Translations under genes and position numbers: made by a program
Origin: an uncultured Clostridia bacterium
GTDB taxonomy: Bacteria; Bacillota; Clostridia; TANB77; CAG-508
Direction of reading: 5' to 3'
NCBI GenBank assembly: GCA_948528155.1
Contig: CAOSZT010000044.1
Location: 1-14,683, forward strand
DNA length: 14,683 bases
Part shown: one piece after another, positions 6,303 to 14,250 of the stretch
Layout: the number at the start of each line of letters is the position of its first letter
Numbering within the stretch: the first letter of the stretch is position 1
Notes under the pieces: model-generated
Told to the model about the DNA's origin: nothing
Seen by the model: only the letters and a program-made list of their open reading frames with translations
The model's database searches: none

Positions 6303-8486
6303 ATGTTTGAAATAATAAAAAAATGGTGCAAAAAAGATGAAAAAAATGAAGGGAAGGAAAATGAAATGTTTAAAAAATATGAGACAGATCTTGCTGGAAG
6401 AAAACTTATATTAGAGACTGGTAAAATGGCAGGATTGGCAAATGGAAGTGTTTTAGTAAGATATGGAGATACAGTTGTAATAGTAAATGTTACAGCTTCA
6501 AAAGAGCCAAGAGATGGAATAGATTTTTTCCCATTATCAGTAGATTATGAAGAAAAATTGTATTCAGTAGGAAAAATACCAGGGTCATTCCAAAAAAGAG
6601 AAGGAAAACCAAGTGATAAAGCAATACTTACATCAAGAGCAATAGACAGACCATTAAGACCATTATTTCCAAAAGATTTTAGAAATGATGTAGTAGTAGT
6701 AGCAACAGTATTATCAGTAGAACAAGATAATTCACCAGAAATAGCTGCTATGATAGGAGCTTCTGCAGCACTATCAATTTCAGATATACCATTTGGAGGA
6801 CCAACAGCAGCAGTAAATGTTGGATTAGTAGATGGAAAAATAATAATAAATCCAACAGAAGAACAAAGAGGAAAATCAGATTTAACACTAACAGTTGCAG
6901 GAACTGAAGCAAAAATTGCAATGATAGAAGCAGGTGCAAATGAAGTCCCAGATGATATTATGTTAGAAGCAATAAAACAAGGACATACAGAGATCAAAAA
7001 AATATGTGAATTTATAGAAAAAATGAAGGAAGAAATAGGAAAACCAAAATTTGAGTATAAATCTTTTGAAGTAAATCATGAAATATATGAATTTATAGAA
7101 GCAAATTTTGAGGAACAATTAAAACAAGCACTTCAAGAAGCAGATAAAGAAACAAGAGACAATAATGTAACAAGTGTTTCTGATAAAATTGCTATAGCAT
7201 ATGCTGAAAAATTTGGAGAACAAGCTTTAGATGAATGTAAAACTGATTTAGGAGAAGCTATTTATAAATTAGAGAAAAAATGTGTACGAAATATGATTTT
7301 TAAAGAACATAAGAGGGTTGATGGAAGAAATCTTGATGAAATTAGATCACTATCTTGTGAAATTGATTTATTACCAAGAGTACATGGTAGTGCATTATTT
7401 ACAAGAGGACAAACACAGGTACTTTCTATAGCAACATTAGGTATGGTATCAGAAGAACAAACACTTGATGGTATTGATACTGAAGAATCAAAAAGATATA
7501 TGCATCACTATAATTTTCCAAGTTATAGTGTGGGAGAAGCAAGACCAACAAGAGGACCAGGAAGAAGAGAAGTTGGTCATGGAGCTTTAGCAGAAAAAGC
7601 TTTAGTTCCTGTATTACCATCAGAAGAAGAATTTCCATATGCAATAAGAGTGGTATCAGAAGTATTGTCATCAAATGGATCAACATCACAAGCAAGTATA
7701 TGTGGAAGTACTTTATCATTAATGGCAGCAGGTGTTCCTATAAAAAGACCAGTTGCAGGAATATCAACAGGATTAGTAACAAACCCAGAAGATGAGAATG
7801 ATTATGTAATGTTAACAGATATTCAGGGAATAGAAGATTTCTTTGGAGATATGGATTTTAAAGTTGGTGGAACTGAAAAAGGTATTACAGCAATCCAAGT
7901 TGATATTAAAGTAGATGGTTTATCTTATGAAGTAATTAAAGAAGCTTTTGAAAGAACAAAAGTTGCTAGAAAATATATATTAGATAATGTAATGTTACCA
8001 GTGATTTCAGAGCCTAGAAAAGAAATTTCAAAATATGCACCTAGAATTGTAAACACAAAAATCAAAGTAGAAAAAATAAAAGATGTAATAGGAAAAGGTG
8101 GAGAAACTATAAATAAAATAATAAGTACAACAGGAGTAAAAATAGATATTAAAGAAGATGGACAAGTGTTTATATATTCAAATGATTCAGAAAAATCAAA
8201 TCAAGCATTAGAAATGATAGAAGATATTGTTAGAGAAGTTGAAGTTGGAGGTATCTATTATGGTAAAGTTACAAGAACAACAACTTTTGGAGCATTTATT
8301 GATCTAGGTATTAATGGAAAAGAAGGACTACTTCATATATCTAAGATTTCTAAAGAAAGAATAAAAAAGGTTGAAGATGTCTTAAATGTTGGAGATAATA
8401 TTACTGTTAAAGTTACAGAGATTGATGAACAGGGTAGAATTAATTTAACAGCTATTTTAGGTAATGATAAAGAAGAAAAAGAATAA
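6303..8486 (+). CDS. pnp: Polyribonucleotide nucleotidyltransferase (PNPase)
   Basis: PNPase degrades RNA 3' to 5' by phosphorolysis, and in reverse can add tails. The order is standard: first RNase PH domain (from about residue 30, with RPLRPLFP), a helical linker, second RNase PH domain (about 340-560), a KH domain with GKGG at 597-600, and an S1 domain near 650-720. D512, D518 and K520 in the IEDFFGDMDFK segment correspond to E. coli D486, D492 and K494. The 727-residue form carries a charged N-terminal extension of 21 residues ending just before MFKKYETDLAGR. Both starts have good ribosome sites: AAAAGGAG for 6303, and GGAAGGA for the in-frame ATG at 6366 (706 residues). The shorter form matches the family's usual start, so either or both may be used. 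Confidence 0.97.
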   Translation: MFEIIKKWCKKDEKNEGKENEMFKKYETDLAGRKLILETGKMAGLANGSVLVRYGDTVVIVNVTASKEPRDGIDFFPLSVDYEEKLYSVGKIPGSFQKREGKPSDKAILTSRAIDRPLRPLFPKDFRNDVVVVATVLSVEQDNSPEIAAMIGASAALSISDIPFGGPTAAVNVGLVDGKIIINPTEEQRGKSDLTLTVAGTEAKIAMIEAGANEVPDDIMLEAIKQGHTEIKKICEFIEKMKEEIGKPKFEYKSFEVNHEIYEFIEANFEEQLKQALQEADKETRDNNVTSVSDKIAIAYAEKFGEQALDECKTDLGEAIYKLEKKCVRNMIFKEHKRVDGRNLDEIRSLSCEIDLLPRVHGSALFTRGQTQVLSIATLGMVSEEQTLDGIDTEESKRYMHHYNFPSYSVGEARPTRGPGRREVGHGALAEKALVPVLPSEEEFPYAIRVVSEVLSSNGSTSQASICGSTLSLMAAGVPIKRPVAGISTGLVTNPEDENDYVMLTDIQGIEDFFGDMDFKVGGTEKGITAIQVDIKVDGLSYEVIKEAFERTKVARKYILDNVMLPVISEPRKEISKYAPRIVNTKIKVEKIKDVIGKGGETINKIISTTGVKIDIKEDGQVFIYSNDSEKSNQALEMIEDIVREVEVGGIYYGKVTRTTTFGAFIDLGINGKEGLLHISKISKERIKKVEDVLNVGDNITVKVTEIDEQGRINLTAILGNDKEEKE

Positions 8487-8530
8487 AAAAATGATAAATA
8501 TAATATAAATTTTTTGTTTTTATGTTAATG

Positions 8531-8560
8531 AGTAACTACAAACAGTAGTTACTTTTATTG
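8531..8560 (+). terminator. Intrinsic terminator after pnp
   Basis: AGTAACTAC (8531-8539) and GTAGTTACT (8545-8553) form a perfect 9-bp stem with a 5-base loop, followed by TTTATTG. It closes the rpsO-pnp unit. Confidence 0.85.
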
Positions 8561-8629
8561 TAGAAAAAATTAAAAATATATATAATAAAAATAATGAAAA
8601 TTAGAAAATACGCAAAAGAGGAGGAAAAA

Positions 8630-8902
8630 ATGATAAAAACCTTTGGAATAAGAAAAAATAAAGGAATAACATTAATATCACTTGTGATTACAATTATAAT
8701 TATTTTAATATTAGCAAGTATAACATTATCAACTTTGATAGGTAATGGTTTGTTGAATAAAGTAAAAGAGGCTAAGAAACAGGCAGAAATAGCAAATATA
8801 AAAGAAGAAATAAGTGCTGATATATTTGCATTTAGTTGTAATACTGGTGAAGTTCATAATTCCTACAGTTTTCGCCCAGTAGTAATTAGAGCTGTAAATT
8901 GA
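8630..8902 (+). CDS. Short type IV pilin-like protein, probably an internally deleted remnant
   Basis: The start at 8630 is chosen because AGAGGAGG lies five bases before it; an in-frame ATG at 8594 has no such site. The 90-residue product begins with a basic stretch, then RKNKG-ITLISLV and a hydrophobic helix rich in Ile/Leu. This is the class III signal and N-terminal helix of a prepilin or pseudopilin. Cleavage would follow the Gly; Ser stands where most pilins have Glu5. A charged helix (LLNKVKEAKKQAEIANIKEEI) continues as in pilins. The globular domain is almost absent. The end, CNTGEVHNSYSFRPVVI, resembles the C-terminal tail (a 'RPVV' motif) of larger clostridial pilin-like surface proteins, as if the middle had been deleted. 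It stands alone between two terminators. Whether it is expressed or functional is uncertain. Confidence 0.65.
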   Translation: MIKTFGIRKNKGITLISLVITIIIILILASITLSTLIGNGLLNKVKEAKKQAEIANIKEEISADIFAFSCNTGEVHNSYSFRPVVIRAVN

Positions 8903-8905
8903 TAT

Positions 8906-8933
8906 AAAAGTGTTTTTTAGGAACACTTTTTTT
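8906..8933 (+). terminator. Intrinsic terminator after the pilin-like gene
   Basis: AAAAGTGTT (8906-8914) pairs with AACACTTTT (8922-8930) around a 7-base loop and merges into a T-run. It starts only four bases after the stop codon. Confidence 0.88.
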
Positions 8934-8953
8934 ATTAAAAAATTAGAAAATAC

Positions 8954-8983
8954 TATACAAAATAAAAAAACTAGTGGTATAAT
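8954..8983 (+). promoter_or_regulatory. Promoter of the mutL operon
   Basis: TATACA (8954-8959) is 18 bases from TATAAT (8978-8983), which has an extended -10 TGG just before it. It follows the pilin-like gene's terminator and precedes mutL by about 30 bases, so the four downstream genes probably form an independent transcription unit. Confidence 0.7.
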
Positions 8984-9013
8984 AACAGCAGATAAAAAAC
9001 GGAGGGAAGAATA

Positions 9014-11573
9014 ATGGGAAACATAGTATTATTAGATGATTTAACAATAAATCAAATAGCAGCAGGAGAAGTTATAGAAAGACCAGCCTCAGTAATAAAA
9101 GAAATGGTGGAAAATTCAATAGATGCAGGAGCAAATAATATAACAGTAGAAATTAAAAATGGAGGAATTTCATATATAAAAGTAACAGATAATGGAAAAG
9201 GAATACCAGAAGATGATATAGAAATAGCATTTGAAAGACATGCAACAAGTAAAATAAGATGTGCAGATGAGTTAAATGTAGTAACATCAATGGGGTTTAG
9301 AGGTGAAGCATTAGCAAGTATTGCAGCAATATCAAATGTTGAAATGACATCAAAAACAGAAAGTCAACAAACAGGATATAAAATAGTAGTAGAAGGTGGA
9401 AATATACTAATAGATAAACAAGAGGTGGGATGTCAGACAGGAACATCAATAATAGTAAAAAATTTATTTTTTAATACACCTGTAAGATACAAGTTTTTGA
9501 AAAAAGATTATACAGAATCAGGATATATAGAAGATGTTATAACAAGAATAGCATTAGTAAATCCTGATATAGCCATAAGATTAATAAATTCAGGAAAAAC
9601 AGTAATACAAACAACTGGAAATGGAGATATAAAAAGTGTAATATATAGTATATATGGAAAAGATGTAGCTAATCGGAATATTGCCAGTTGATTATACATA
9701 TGAAGATATAAAAATATCAGGAGTTATAGGAAAACCAGAAATAGCAAGGTCAAATAGAGCAAATCAACTATTTTTTGTAAATAAAAGATATATTAAAGAC
9801 AAAACATTGTCAGTAGCAACAGAACAAGCTTTTAAAGGATTAATTCCAATAGGTAGATATGGATTTGTAATTTTAAATATAGAAATGAATCCAGCAAAAG
9901 TTGATGTAAATGTTCATCCAGCAAAATTAGAAGTAAGATTTGAAGAAGAAAATAAGATTTTTCAAGCAATTTATCATTCAATAAAAGATATATTATTAAA
10001 AAGTGAATTAGTTGCAAATACTGAAAAACAAGAAGATGAAACTCAAGAAGAAAAAACGGAAAGTTTATTTGATTTTAGAAAAAATGAGACAAAAAAAATA
10101 GAGAAATATAATGATGAAGAGAGTAAAATAAAAACAAATATAAATGTTGGACAAGGAGGTCCAATAAATACAGCTGATATTTTAGAACAACTAAAAAAGA
10201 TGAGAGCAGACTTAGAAAAACAAATAGGAGAAAATACAAATATAAAATTAAATTCAAATTTTATGAAAATAGAAAATGAAGAAAGTAAATCAAAAATAGA
10301 AGAAACAAAAGGCTTAGAAAGTATAATAAAATTAGAAGAAAATGAAATAGAAGGTATACAAAAAATAATAGATACAGAAGAAATAAAGCAACAAGTAGGA
10401 ATGGAAGAAACTGAGAAAATAGAAGAAATAAAGGAAATTGGAAAAATAGAAGAAGTAGAACAAGAAGAAATAAATGAAATTGGAAAAATAGAAGAAGTAG
10501 AACAAGAAGGAATAAATGAAATTGGAAAAATAGAAGAAATAGAACAAGAAGGAATAAAGGAAATTGAAAAAATAGAAGAGGTAGAACAAGAAGAAAGAAA
10601 TGAAATTGGAAAAATAGAAGAAATAGAACAAGAAGAAAGAAATGAAATTGGAAAAATAGAAGAAGTAGAACAAGAAGAAATAAAAGAAATTGAAAAAATA
10701 GAACAACAAGAAGAGAAAAAAGAAGAAAAAGATATAGAATATACAGAAAAAGATGAAGATATACAAATTGCAGAAAATAAACTAAAAGAAGTGCAAGAAC
10801 AGATAGACAAATTAGAGAATATAGATTATGATATAGCATCAGCAGAAAATTTTGATGAAATGTATGCAAAATTATTTGGAAAAAAGCCAATATCAACAAT
10901 TAATACAGAAAATGTAGAAGAAAAAGAACAAAATACAGCAATTGATATATTGAAAGATAATATATCAGTATTTGAAGAAGAGGAACAATATGAGAAGCCA
11001 AATTACAAATTTATAGGAATTGTATTTAAGACATACATAATAATTGAAATAGATAAAGAAATGTATATATTAGATCAACATGCAGCACATGAAAGGATAA
11101 TGTATGAAAAAGTTAAGAAAAATTACTATAGTGATACAACAAAAGATTCTCAAATGTTATTATTGCCAGATATAATAACACTAACACATAAAGAAATGGA
11201 TATAGCAAAAGAAAATATGGAAATGTTTGAAAAGGCAGGATTTTGTTTAGAAGAATTTGGAGAAAATACAATAAAATTAACAGGTGTACCAACAGTATGT
11301 ATTGATATTGATAATAAATATTTATTTTTAGAGACATTAGACGAAATAAATACTGTAGCGAGAACAGCAAAACAAGAAAAAGAGGAAAAATTTATAGCAA
11401 CAATAGCGTGTAAAGCTGCAGTTAAGGCAAATATGGTATTAGCACAAGAAGAAGTAGAAAGTTTAATGGATAAATTATTTGAGTTGCCAAATCCTTTTAC
11501 ATGTCCTCATGGAAGACCTACTGCTATAAAAATGACAAAATTTGATATTGAAAAAAAATTTGCTAGAAAATAA
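9014..11573 (+). CDS. mutL: DNA mismatch repair protein MutL (endonuclease type), +1 frameshifted, repeat-expanded linker
   Basis: MutL couples mismatch recognition by MutS to strand nicking. The N-terminal GHKL ATPase is clear: ENSIDAGA (33-40), DNGKGI (59-64) and GFRGEAL (94-100). The C-terminal domain has the metal-dependent nicking motif DQHAAHERIMYE (from D687) and CPHGRP (from C830), as expected where MutH is absent. The zero frame breaks at CGG (9674-9676, codon 221) and ends at TGA 9689-9691. Skipping the C gives AN-GILPVDY and reopens the frame to 11573, making 852 residues. This exceeds a typical MutL of roughly 620-700 because of a long acidic linker with a 14-residue tandem repeat. 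No other defect is present. GGAGGG (9001-9006) sets the start. No mutS is in the window. Programmed +1 frameshifting, assembly error or recent mutation are the options. Confidence 0.93.
9668..9676 (+). other. Candidate +1 recoding site at a CGG codon in mutL
   Basis: The zero frame reads GCT AAT CGG AAT ATT GCC AGT TGA. Skipping the C gives GCT AAT GGA ATA TTG CCA GTT, encoding ANGILPV, which continues the MutL fold without loss. The same arrangement (GCT, purine-purine-T, CGG, early TGA) occurs in gatD. The frame break is seen directly; ribosomal frameshifting is inferred. Confidence 0.6.
10434..10705 (+). repeat. 42-bp tandem repeat in the mutL linker
   Basis: Six full 42-bp units begin at 10434, 10476, 10518, 10560, 10602 and 10644, and a degenerate seventh begins at 10686. 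Each encodes a 14-residue unit close to EIGKIEEVEQEEIN. Units differ by a few substitutions (Gly or Glu, Val or Ile, Ile or Arg), and the period is an exact multiple of three. It lies between the ATPase and endonuclease domains, in a region known to be a flexible linker in MutL. Copy number may vary between strains without breaking the frame. Confidence 0.95.
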
Positions 11574-11604
11574 AAAACAGAGCATACAAGGAGGAAGTTG
11601 AATA

Positions 11605-12570
11605 ATGAACGATATTAGGGATATAGACAGAAGGTTAAAAATAAAAGTAATTGGTGTAGGAGGAGCAGGAAATAATGCAGTAGCAAGAATGATAGAAGAT
11701 GAAGTTCAATATGTATCTTTCTATATGATAAATACAGAAACAGCAACATTAAAAAGAGCAAAAACGAATAATGTTTTACAAATAGGAGTACAAACTACAA
11801 GAGGGTTAGGTGCTGGAGCGAATGAAAAAGTAGGAGAAAGTGCAGCTATAGAAAATAAAGAAGATATAAAACAATTATTAGCAGGAGCAGATTTAGTATT
11901 TATAACAGCTGGAATGGGTGGAGGTACTGGAACAGGTGCAGCACCAGTTGTTGCAGAAATTGCAAAAGAAATGGGAATATTAACAATAGGAATGGTTACA
12001 AAACCATTTATGTTTGAAGGAAAAACAAGAGGTTTAAGAGCTGAAAGAGGAACAGAAAAGTTAATAAATAATGTTGATAATTTGATAGTAGTATTAAATG
12101 ATAACCTTTTAAAGATAACGGATGAAAAAGTAACACTTAATAATGCTTTTTCTCTAGCAGATAATATTTTAGAGCAAGGTATAACAAGTATAACTGACTT
12201 ATTAAATTCGATAGGAGAAGTGAATATTGATTTTGCAGACATAAAAACTACAATGAGTTATAAAGGCAAAGCATATATGGGAATTGGTAGAGCTAGAGGA
12301 TATAAAAAAATAGAAGAAGCAGTAAAAAGAGCAATAGAAAGTCCTTTAACAGAGAGTAAAATAGATGGAGCAAAAGGTGTTATATTTAATGTAAAAGGAA
12401 ATGAAGAATTAAGTTTAATGGAAATAAATAGTGCAGTTTCTATAATAAATGAAAGAGTAAATGAAGATGCAAATATTATTTTTGGAACAGTAATTGACAA
12501 AAATATGGGAGATGATGTTCAAGTAACTGTAATTGCAACAGGTGTAAATGAAATTGAAGTTAATAACTAG
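11605..12570 (+). CDS. FtsZ-family tubulin-like GTPase lacking the C-terminal tail
   Basis: FtsZ polymerises with GTP to form the bacterial division ring. This 321-residue protein has the full GTPase core: GVGGAGNNAV near the start, the signature GMGGGTGTGAAP (103-114), and the T7 loop NIDFAD (207-212) with both catalytic aspartates (D209, D212). It ends just after VTVIATGV. It lacks the disordered linker and the conserved C-terminal peptide with which FtsZ normally binds FtsA, SepF or ZipA. The stretch around residues 135-180 (FMFEGKTRGLRAERG onward) and the SIGEVN sequence in place of the usual PGLIN also look divergent. It sits 31 bases after mutL, not in a division cluster, with an AAGGAGG site. 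It is most likely a second FtsZ paralogue, but it could be the organism's only FtsZ. Confidence 0.88.
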   Translation: MNDIRDIDRRLKIKVIGVGGAGNNAVARMIEDEVQYVSFYMINTETATLKRAKTNNVLQIGVQTTRGLGAGANEKVGESAAIENKEDIKQLLAGADLVFITAGMGGGTGTGAAPVVAEIAKEMGILTIGMVTKPFMFEGKTRGLRAERGTEKLINNVDNLIVVLNDNLLKITDEKVTLNNAFSLADNILEQGITSITDLLNSIGEVNIDFADIKTTMSYKGKAYMGIGRARGYKKIEEAVKRAIESPLTESKIDGAKGVIFNVKGNEELSLMEINSAVSIINERVNEDANIIFGTVIDKNMGDDVQVTVIATGVNEIEVNN

Positions 12571-12599
12571 TACAATAAATGAAGTAGGAGAAGAATGAA

Positions 12600-13280
12600 A
12601 TGAAAAAATTAGTAGGTGTAATTGTAATATTATTGGTAATTTTTATTGGAATGTATATATATAGAAGTAACATAAATAAGAAAAATGTAAGTGCACAAGA
12701 AGTACAAGAAATACAAGAATACATATCAAAAATATATATGTGGCAAGAAATAACTGAAAATGCACTTCCTAAATTTAATAATATAAATGAAGCACCTGAT
12801 TTATGGATTTGGGAGGTTGTTAAAAAAAATTTAGAAAATTATGAATTAACATATAAGGAAATTCAAGAAAAATCAATTGAAATATTTGGAAACAGATTTG
12901 AGAAAAAATTTCCAGAAAAAGGTTCAGAGTATATTCATTATAATGAAGAATTGAAAAAATATGTAACAACAGGTATTGGTTTAGATACATTAGATGATTC
13001 TTTTTATATAAAAAATATAAAACAAACAGAAAATGGATATAAAGTAGAAATCGTAGAATATTTAGAAGATTATGAAAATGCTATGAATGCTGAAAGTGAA
13101 GAAGAAATATATGATATTTATATAAAAAATTTGAATGAAGAATTAATAGAAACATTTAAGAGTAATGAAACTGAAACAAAAGCAATTGAACTAGTTAAAA
13201 AAAATGTTAATAAATTTACAAGCAAAACAGTAAATTTAGTTAAACAAGAGGGAAAAATATTTGTAGAAAGTGTGGAATAA
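12600..13280 (+). CDS. Membrane-anchored protein of unknown function
   Basis: I do not recognise a family. The 226 residues start with MKK and one hydrophobic segment (about residues 4-21), followed by positively charged residues (YRSNINKK), which suggests an uncleaved N-terminal anchor or signal peptide. The rest is hydrophilic, rich in Glu and Lys, and contains no cysteine and no lipobox. Aromatic residues cluster around YMWQEI (46-51) and DLWIWEVV (67-74). The ribosome site TAGGAG lies nine bases before the ATG. It starts 29 bases after the FtsZ-like gene and ends three bases before the radical SAM gene, so it is co-transcribed with both. The likely location is the outer face of the membrane, with the bulk domain outside, though the charge pattern could also fit an inside orientation. 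Confidence 0.8.
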   Translation: MKKLVGVIVILLVIFIGMYIYRSNINKKNVSAQEVQEIQEYISKIYMWQEITENALPKFNNINEAPDLWIWEVVKKNLENYELTYKEIQEKSIEIFGNRFEKKFPEKGSEYIHYNEELKKYVTTGIGLDTLDDSFYIKNIKQTENGYKVEIVEYLEDYENAMNAESEEEIYDIYIKNLNEELIETFKSNETETKAIELVKKNVNKFTSKTVNLVKQEGKIFVESVE

Positions 13281-13283
13281 ATT

Positions 13284-14174
13284 ATGTTAAAAACATTAGA
13301 AAAATGTACAATTTGTCCACATAATTGTAAAATAAATAGGATACAAGGACATATTGGAAGATGTAAATCAAAAAATACAGTAAAGATAGCATTATATTCA
13401 ACACATAATTTTGAAGAACCATGTATAAGTGGAAAAAAAGGCTCAGGAACAGTCTTTTTTTCAAATTGTAACTTAAATTGTGTATTTTGCCAAAATTATG
13501 AAATAAGTCAAAAAGGAAGAGGAAAGGAAATATCAATAAATCAATTAGCAAAAATTTTTATAGAGCAACAAGAAAATGATGTTGAAAATATTAATCTTGT
13601 AACACCAACAAGTTATGTGCCACAAATAATTGAAGCGATAAAGATTGCCAAAAAAGAAGGGCTAAAAATACCTATTGTTTATAATACAAATGGATATGAA
13701 AATGTTGAAACTATTAAAAATTTGGAGGGATATATAGATATTTATTTGCCAGATTTGAAATATGCTGATAATTTATTAGCTAAACGTTTATCAAATGTAG
13801 ATAATTATTTTGAAATCGCAACAAGTACAATAAAAGAAATGTATAGACAAGTAGGAAATGATACTATTTTTAATAGTTATGGTGTTATGCAAAAAGGATT
13901 AATTATAAGACATTTAGTTTTGCCTAATAATATATTAAATTCTAAAAAAGTTTTAAAGTGGATAAATGATAATATGTGTGATGTTTTTGTGAGTGTTATG
14001 GCTCAATATTTTCCTACATATAAATCAAGAGAGTTTGATGATATTAGTAGAAAGCTTAATAAAAAAGAATTTAAAGAGATTGAGAATTATTTGATATATA
14101 AATTAAATTTGCAAAATGGTTATATTCAAGAATTAGGAGAGCATGAAGAAGAATATGTGCCAAAATGGACTTAA
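13284..14174 (+). CDS. PflX-like radical SAM protein (pyruvate formate-lyase activase homologue)
   Basis: The radical SAM cluster motif is C62-x3-C66-x2-C69 (CNLNCVFCQN), in the CxxxCxxCQN form typical of the PflX group (COG1313). An N-terminal set of four cysteines, C8, C11, C15 and C27 (CTICPHNC and GRC), suits an extra metal site common to that group. LVTPTSYVPQI, VYNTNGYE and IDIYLPDLKYAD are conserved core segments, and the length of 296 residues is normal. The true substrate of this group is not known. It should not be called the activator of pyruvate formate-lyase without evidence, and no glycyl-radical partner is adjacent in this operon. The start is three bases after the preceding stop with no strong ribosome site, so it is probably translated by coupling. 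Confidence 0.9.
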   Translation: MLKTLEKCTICPHNCKINRIQGHIGRCKSKNTVKIALYSTHNFEEPCISGKKGSGTVFFSNCNLNCVFCQNYEISQKGRGKEISINQLAKIFIEQQENDVENINLVTPTSYVPQIIEAIKIAKKEGLKIPIVYNTNGYENVETIKNLEGYIDIYLPDLKYADNLLAKRLSNVDNYFEIATSTIKEMYRQVGNDTIFNSYGVMQKGLIIRHLVLPNNILNSKKVLKWINDNMCDVFVSVMAQYFPTYKSREFDDISRKLNKKEFKEIENYLIYKLNLQNGYIQELGEHEEEYVPKWT

Positions 14175-14197
14175 AAAATTTAATTTAAAAATTAAAA

Positions 14198-14237
14198 GGG
14201 TGTATTTCAAATAAAATGCTATTTAAAATACACTCTT
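14198..14237. terminator. Bidirectional hairpin terminator between the pflX-like gene and the small minus-strand ORF
   Basis: GTGTATTT (14200-14207) pairs with AAATACAC (14226-14233). After one mismatch, AAAT (14209-14212) pairs with ATTT (14221-14224), leaving an 8-base loop. On the minus strand it is followed by T-rich sequence and lies shortly after the stop of the 55-residue ORF; on the plus strand the T-run is weak. Confidence 0.75.
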
Positions 14238-14250
14238 GGAAATATACAGG

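Noticed and set aside
4025..9691. TGA read-through, selenocysteine or TGA-to-Trp recoding as explanation of the breaks
   Set aside because: Reading through either TGA stays in the wrong frame, so it cannot restore the conserved sequence; a +1 shift is needed.
10434..10705. CRISPR array
   Set aside because: Units are contiguous with no unique spacers and keep a coding frame.
10043..10899. Long minus-strand open frames across the mutL linker (212-255 codons, Ser/Phe/Leu-rich)
   Set aside because: They are mirror images of the Glu/Lys-rich tandem repeat, have no ribosome sites and no recognisable domain.
9681..11573. Treating the second mutL frame as a separate gene starting at TTG 9681
   Set aside because: There is no ribosome site, and the sequence continues the MutL ATPase domain without a missing residue after one +1 shift.
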